Below, in pieces: positions 7,329 to 10,584 of a DNA stretch of 10,584 nt (position 1 is the stretch's first letter; each line of letters begins with the position of its first letter). This DNA comes from CBDUBU01 sp965365465. GTDB taxonomy: Bacteria; Bacteroidota; Rhodothermia; Rhodothermales; DASSAV01. The notes under the pieces are model-generated. The model did no database searches, was not told the DNA's origin, and worked only from the letters and a program-made list of their open reading frames with translations. Location: assembly GCA_965365465.1 (NCBI GenBank), contig CBDUBU010000135.1:1-10584 (forward strand). Direction: 5' to 3'. Position numbers and translations under genes: made by a program.

Positions 7329-8711
7329 TCAGGTTAGCTTCCAGGGTTCGCGGTATTCGTAATGAAGCCAATTGTTAGCTTCTTTGTTGTTCGTCACCTG
7401 TTCATTGACAGGATCCCATTCGATGCGCGAGCCTGCTTCGAGCGCTATGTTGGCGAGGTGTGCAAAACTGGTAGAGCGATGCCCTTCTTCCAGCGGGCAC
7501 CAGGGTTCCTCGCGGGACTTCACGCAATCGAGGAAATTCCGAATAAGACGGGCCGTCGAATCCACCCGTTCCGGAAGGTCCTGTTCCTCTGCCTCTATGA
7601 ACGCCTCCTTCTGCTGAAACTGTCCGCCTCCGGTCGGCGCAACCTTGTAGCCCCCTTCGCTGGCGAACAGGTTTCCTTTCGTGCCTCGCAATTCCACTTC
7701 GCCGCCCTCGATCATGCTGCCCCCGTTGGCCTCGTAGATGCCAAAGACAGCGACTGCGCCCGAAGGAAACTCGAAAGTCACCTCCATGGTGTCGGGGATC
7801 GTTCGGTCGTCCCTGAGCGCGTACTTACCGCCATGCGCTGAGATCGCGGAGGGAGCCTGCTCTCCCAGCATCCACCGGATAACATCCATGTAATGCACGC
7901 CCCAGTTTCCCATTTGCGACGAGTAGTCCTTCCACCAGCGGAATTTGTAGGGAGCAATGTTGTACTGGAAAGGACGGTAGGCGCGCGGCCCCAGCCACAT
8001 ATCCCAGTCGAAACCTGGCGGAGGTTCCGCAGGAGAGGCATTTCCGATGCCGCCAGGATACATATTGTTGATCCGGTACGCTCTGGCTACCGTCACTTTT
8101 CCGATCTTTCCGGCTTGAACGGCAGGGGTCAGTTCCTGGTAAACAGGAGAACCGCGCCGGTTCAGTCCGACCTGCGCCACGCGCCCGGTGCGCCGGGCCG
8201 CGTCTACCATAGCTCTTCCTTCTTTGATCGTGATGGTAAGCGGTTTTTCAACGTATACATCTTTCCCCGCTTCCACCGCCATAATCGTTTGCAGGGCGTG
8301 CCAGTGATCCGGCGTTGCGATGCATACCGCATCAATGTCGTCGCGCTCAAGAACCTGTCTGAAATCTTTATAACGTGCAACGTCCTGTCCGAACGGCTCT
8401 CCCATATCGGGAACCTGGCTGATCTCTTTCAGAATCCGGGGATCTACTGCCGAGCGATCTCTGGATGTATACGGTTCGTACACATCACACAGAGCGGCAA
8501 CCTCAACGTCGGGATTCCCCATGAACGTATGCATGATCTGGGTGCCCCGGTTTCCCACCCCGATGAAACCCATTCGGATGAGGTCGTTAGCACGGCGCCG
8601 CTTCTGAATAAAGGGCGCCTGCGAACCGGGCAGACCTAACGCAACCCCGCCTGCCGCGGCCGCAGCGTTCTTGATGAACCGTCGCCTCGTTGTACTATCC
8701 TGCTTTTCCAT
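7329..8711 (-). CDS. Tat-exported Gfo/Idh/MocA-family NAD(P)-dependent oxidoreductase
   Basis: The family oxidises or reduces a hydroxyl of sugars, inositols or glycosides using NAD(P). The 460-residue protein opens with a Tat signal, TTRRRFIK at 7-14 followed by an Ala/Gly-rich hydrophobic stretch to about 28. The Rossmann motif GFIGVGNRG is at 48-56, and Asp76 after the second strand (ALCDV) suggests NAD rather than NADP. EKP at 155-157 holds the family's catalytic Lys. GNWGVHYMD at 268-276 holds the family's His (273) and Asp. Zymomonas glucose-fructose oxidoreductase is the known precedent for Tat export with a pre-bound dinucleotide. The start codon overlaps the previous stop by one base (TAATG) with no separate Shine-Dalgarno site, so translation is probably coupled to the propeller gene. 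With the barrel and enolase-superfamily genes downstream it likely starts a pathway on an oxidised sugar; the substrate is not deducible. Confidence 0.93.
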   Translation of the reverse strand: MEKQDSTTRRRFIKNAAAAAGGVALGLPGSQAPFIQKRRRANDLIRMGFIGVGNRGTQIMHTFMGNPDVEVAALCDVYEPYTSRDRSAVDPRILKEISQVPDMGEPFGQDVARYKDFRQVLERDDIDAVCIATPDHWHALQTIMAVEAGKDVYVEKPLTITIKEGRAMVDAARRTGRVAQVGLNRRGSPVYQELTPAVQAGKIGKVTVARAYRINNMYPGGIGNASPAEPPPGFDWDMWLGPRAYRPFQYNIAPYKFRWWKDYSSQMGNWGVHYMDVIRWMLGEQAPSAISAHGGKYALRDDRTIPDTMEVTFEFPSGAVAVFGIYEANGGSMIEGGEVELRGTKGNLFASEGGYKVAPTGGGQFQQKEAFIEAEEQDLPERVDSTARLIRNFLDCVKSREEPWCPLEEGHRSTSFAHLANIALEAGSRIEWDPVNEQVTNNKEANNWLHYEYREPWKLT

Positions 8712-9634
8712 TATTGACCGGTGATCGTGTAAAGGGAACGGGCTGTCAATAGATAGAGAATCCCGTTATGAAACGCTACATCTCTGAGTGGATCTTCAAA
8801 TTCAACATCCAGGGATCGTTCAAAACGTCCGTTCGTTGTGAACATCAGGATACGTCCGGGTAGAACGATCCACAGGTGATCTCCGTAAACCTTTAACGCC
8901 TGCACATCCCGCGCAAGACTATCAGCCATAAACCGAACAAAAGTACCGAAGAGATCATAGACGACCACCGCATCGCGCCCACGGTCGGCTACGAAGAGCG
9001 ACCGTTTCGGGTCCAGCGCCAGGGCAACCGGGGTTATCAGCGCGCCTTCTCCATCCTCATAGCCGCCAATCACCCGTTCCAGGCGTCGGCTCGCATCCCA
9101 TTTGAGCACAACGCCCTGCGCCTCGTCGATGGCATACGTCTCGTCGCTCCCGCTTGAGACAACAGCGATGGGGCGGCCCAGGGGCGATTCCTGACGGAGC
9201 CCGCGCCTCGAATCAAAAGGCGAGGACTGCCGATCTTCTCCGAAGCTGTCGTAGGAGCCGCCTACCGGTATGGAAGAAAGATGCAGAAACTCGCGGGAAA
9301 ACCGCTGTATGCGTCCGTTGCCTGCATCCGCTACCAGCAACACCAATCCATTCGTCGGATCAATCCCGGACGGGTCGTGGAACTGTCCTTCTTCGGCGCC
9401 GGGGCCGCCGAGCACAGATGGCCCAACGCCGTAGGGCAACAGTCGCACCAGGACATCTCGTCCAGCATCCGCCACATACAGGATGCCCGCAGGATCGACA
9501 GCCAATGCACGCGCGTCCTCAAACGCTGCAAGACGCACTCCATGTGTAATCACCGTGTCGGCAGGCTGTCCTGCCGTAGAACCGGCAAAGAGCATGGACG
9601 CCCACGCAGTCACGATACAGATGGTAGTACGCAT
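8711..9634 (-). CDS. Secreted NHL-type six-bladed beta-propeller protein
   Basis: The 307-residue protein has a short Sec-type signal (hydrophobic core about residues 5-17, possible cleavage near 22 after STAG). Degenerate repeats of the form D-x-x-G-x-LYVAD-x-GRD-x-V follow: about 45-66, 90-112, 167-188, 205-227, 249-267 and 287-304, consistent with six blades. LYVADAGRD at 52-60 and LFVADRGRD at 213-221 are the clearest NHL signatures. No catalytic residues are recognisable; such propellers mostly bind ligands or proteins, and some have lyase or lactonase activity. It lies 15 bases after purD and overlaps the oxidoreductase start by one base, so it belongs to the operon and may be a binding partner for the exported enzymes. 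That role is inference. A GAGAGG at 9646-9651 (minus strand) is a possible ribosome binding site, 11 bases from the ATG and overlapping the end of purD. Confidence 0.8.
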   Translation of the reverse strand: MRTTICIVTAWASMLFAGSTAGQPADTVITHGVRLAAFEDARALAVDPAGILYVADAGRDVLVRLLPYGVGPSVLGGPGAEEGQFHDPSGIDPTNGLVLLVADAGNGRIQRFSREFLHLSSIPVGGSYDSFGEDRQSSPFDSRRGLRQESPLGRPIAVVSSGSDETYAIDEAQGVVLKWDASRRLERVIGGYEDGEGALITPVALALDPKRSLFVADRGRDAVVVYDLFGTFVRFMADSLARDVQALKVYGDHLWIVLPGRILMFTTNGRFERSLDVEFEDPLRDVAFHNGILYLLTARSLYTITGQ

Positions 9635-9649
9635 TGTTGTATGGGCCTC

Positions 9650-10584
9650 TCATGCGTTGAGCATCGCAAGCCCTTTTTGCCCGATGTCCCGGCGGTATTG
9701 CATTCCCTCAAAGCGGATAGTTTCTGCGGCGCGGTAAGCGCGATCAAGCGCCTCTTGCAGATCCTCTCCTATGGCCGTTACGCTGAGGACCCGTCCGCCG
9801 TCCGTGACTAACCGGCCCTGTCCATCCATTCTGGTCCCGGAGTGAAAAACCATGACGTTTTTCATAGCTTCCGCTTCAGCAATCCCCTCTACGACAAAAC
9901 CTTTCTCATACGTATCCGGATAGCCGCCAGAAGCCAGGACGATACAAGCAGAAGCGCCGGCGCTTGCGTACAGCGTCACCTCACGCAAACGCCGTTCAGC
10001 TAATCTGCGCAGCAGTGTCACGAGATCGGTTTCCAGCAGCGGCAGTACAGCCTGCGCTTCGGGGTCGCCCAGGCGGCAGTTATACTCAACGACGCGAGGG
10101 CCATCCCTTGTAATCATCAGCCCCACGTAGAGAACTCCCCGATACGGACTTCCTTCCGCAGCCATACCAGCCAGGGTGGGTTCGATGATCTCCCGGCACA
10201 CACGGGTAAGCAAGCTTCCGGTGACTATTGGAGCGGGAGCGTAAGCGCCCATCCCTCCCGTGTTCAGCCCCGTGTCGCCTTCTCCGATTCGCTTGTGGTC
10301 CTGAGCCGGGGGCAGCAGCACATAGTGTTCTCCGTCCGTAAGAGCGAAAACACTGGCCTCCTCGCCTTCCATGAAATCTTCAATGACGACCTGATCACCT
10401 GCCTCGCCAAACGCTTTGGAAAGCAGCACCGCATCGAGGGCATCGCGGGCCTCTCCGGGCGTGGCGCACACGAGCGCTCCTTTTCCTGCCGCCAGACCAT
10501 TTGTTTTGATGACGATGGGTGCGCCCTGGCTTTCGAGGTAGGCCCGCGCCGCCTCGTACTCATGCGCTGCAAACGTTCTGTGGG
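9650..10584 (-). CDS. purD: Phosphoribosylamine--glycine ligase (GAR synthetase), 5' end missing
   Basis: It joins glycine to 5-phosphoribosylamine with ATP, the second step of purine synthesis, in the cytosol. The frame stays open to the right edge, giving about 310 codons of the usual 420-430, so roughly the first 115 residues are outside. Reading from the edge, the ATP-grasp elements appear in order: APIVIKTNGLAAGKGALV (ATP-binding Lys and glycine loop), EDFMEGEEASVF, QDHKRIGEGDTG, NTGGMGAYAPAP, and VEYNCRLGDPEAQ with Mg/ATP ligands. The C-terminal part has GGRVLSVTA and ends in RRDIGQKGLAMLNA; the RxDIG element is typical of the PurD C terminus. A GTG at 10471 is an internal Val codon, not a start. 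It is the first visible gene of the minus-strand operon; the promoter must be to the right of the window. Nothing suggests loss of function. Confidence 0.97.
   Translation of the reverse strand, partial: HRTFAAHEYEAARAYLESQGAPIVIKTNGLAAGKGALVCATPGEARDALDAVLLSKAFGEAGDQVVIEDFMEGEEASVFALTDGEHYVLLPPAQDHKRIGEGDTGLNTGGMGAYAPAPIVTGSLLTRVCREIIEPTLAGMAAEGSPYRGVLYVGLMITRDGPRVVEYNCRLGDPEAQAVLPLLETDLVTLLRRLAERRLREVTLYASAGASACIVLASGGYPDTYEKGFVVEGIAEAEAMKNVMVFHSGTRMDGQGRLVTDGGRVLSVTAIGEDLQEALDRAYRAAETIRFEGMQYRRDIGQKGLAMLNA

Noticed and set aside
7282..7371. Upstream ATG giving the TIM-barrel protein 30 more N-terminal residues
   Set aside because: It would overlap the oxidoreductase gene by 43 bases and bury the Tat motif about 43 residues in; the ATG at 7281 puts the signal at the proper place.
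1..10584. Defence system, prophage, transposon or CRISPR content
   Set aside because: All coding sequence is explained by metabolic and envelope genes, and no direct repeats, transposase motifs or integrase motifs were seen.

Overview
This window is about 10.6 kb of densely coding bacterial DNA. It is moderately GC-rich by eye, has nine protein genes and no gap longer than 100 bases, and I saw no RNA gene, mobile element, CRISPR array or phage gene. It looks like an ordinary chromosome. The combination of a pyrophosphate-type phosphofructokinase, Tat-exported Gfo/Idh and TIM-barrel sugar enzymes, a secreted NHL-type propeller and mostly weak Shine-Dalgarno sites points towards the Bacteroidota/Rhodothermota side of the FCB group, with Planctomycetota-Verrucomicrobiota-like or candidate phyla as alternatives. 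That placement is inference from gene content only.

Left half, plus strand (1-4773): four genes read rightwards. The 3' two thirds of a LarA-family nickel-pincer racemase/epimerase gene comes first, then decarboxylating 6-phosphogluconate dehydrogenase (gnd), a 6-phosphofructokinase with the residues of the pyrophosphate-dependent type, and a HAD-family phosphatase. Together they look like a central carbon cluster: the oxidative pentose phosphate pathway, reversible PPi-linked glycolysis (possibly also sedoheptulose phosphate), and a hydroxy-acid epimerase that might feed sugar acids in. The set ends at a perfect 15-bp hairpin with A- and T-runs, which sits between the two convergent gene sets and probably terminates both.

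Right half, minus strand (10584-4850): five genes read leftwards with gaps of 15, -1, 47 and 17 bases, so they are probably one operon. It starts with purD (its 5' end is beyond the window), followed by a secreted six-bladed propeller of NHL type, then three consecutive enzymes that each begin with a twin-arginine (Tat) signal: a Gfo/Idh/MocA oxidoreductase, a sugar phosphate isomerase/epimerase-type TIM barrel, and an enolase-superfamily (mandelate racemase/muconate lactonizing) enzyme. Sending an NAD-dependent oxidoreductase, an isomerase/lyase-type barrel and an enolase-superfamily enzyme to the cell envelope together suggests an extracytoplasmic sugar or sugar-acid conversion pathway whose substrate is unknown. 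This is the most interesting part of the window.

Other points worth a second look are the unusual coenzyme-binding segment of the 6-phosphogluconate dehydrogenase, which lacks the usual NADP 2'-phosphate-binding Arg and has Glu nearby, and the clustering of the LarA homologue with gnd.
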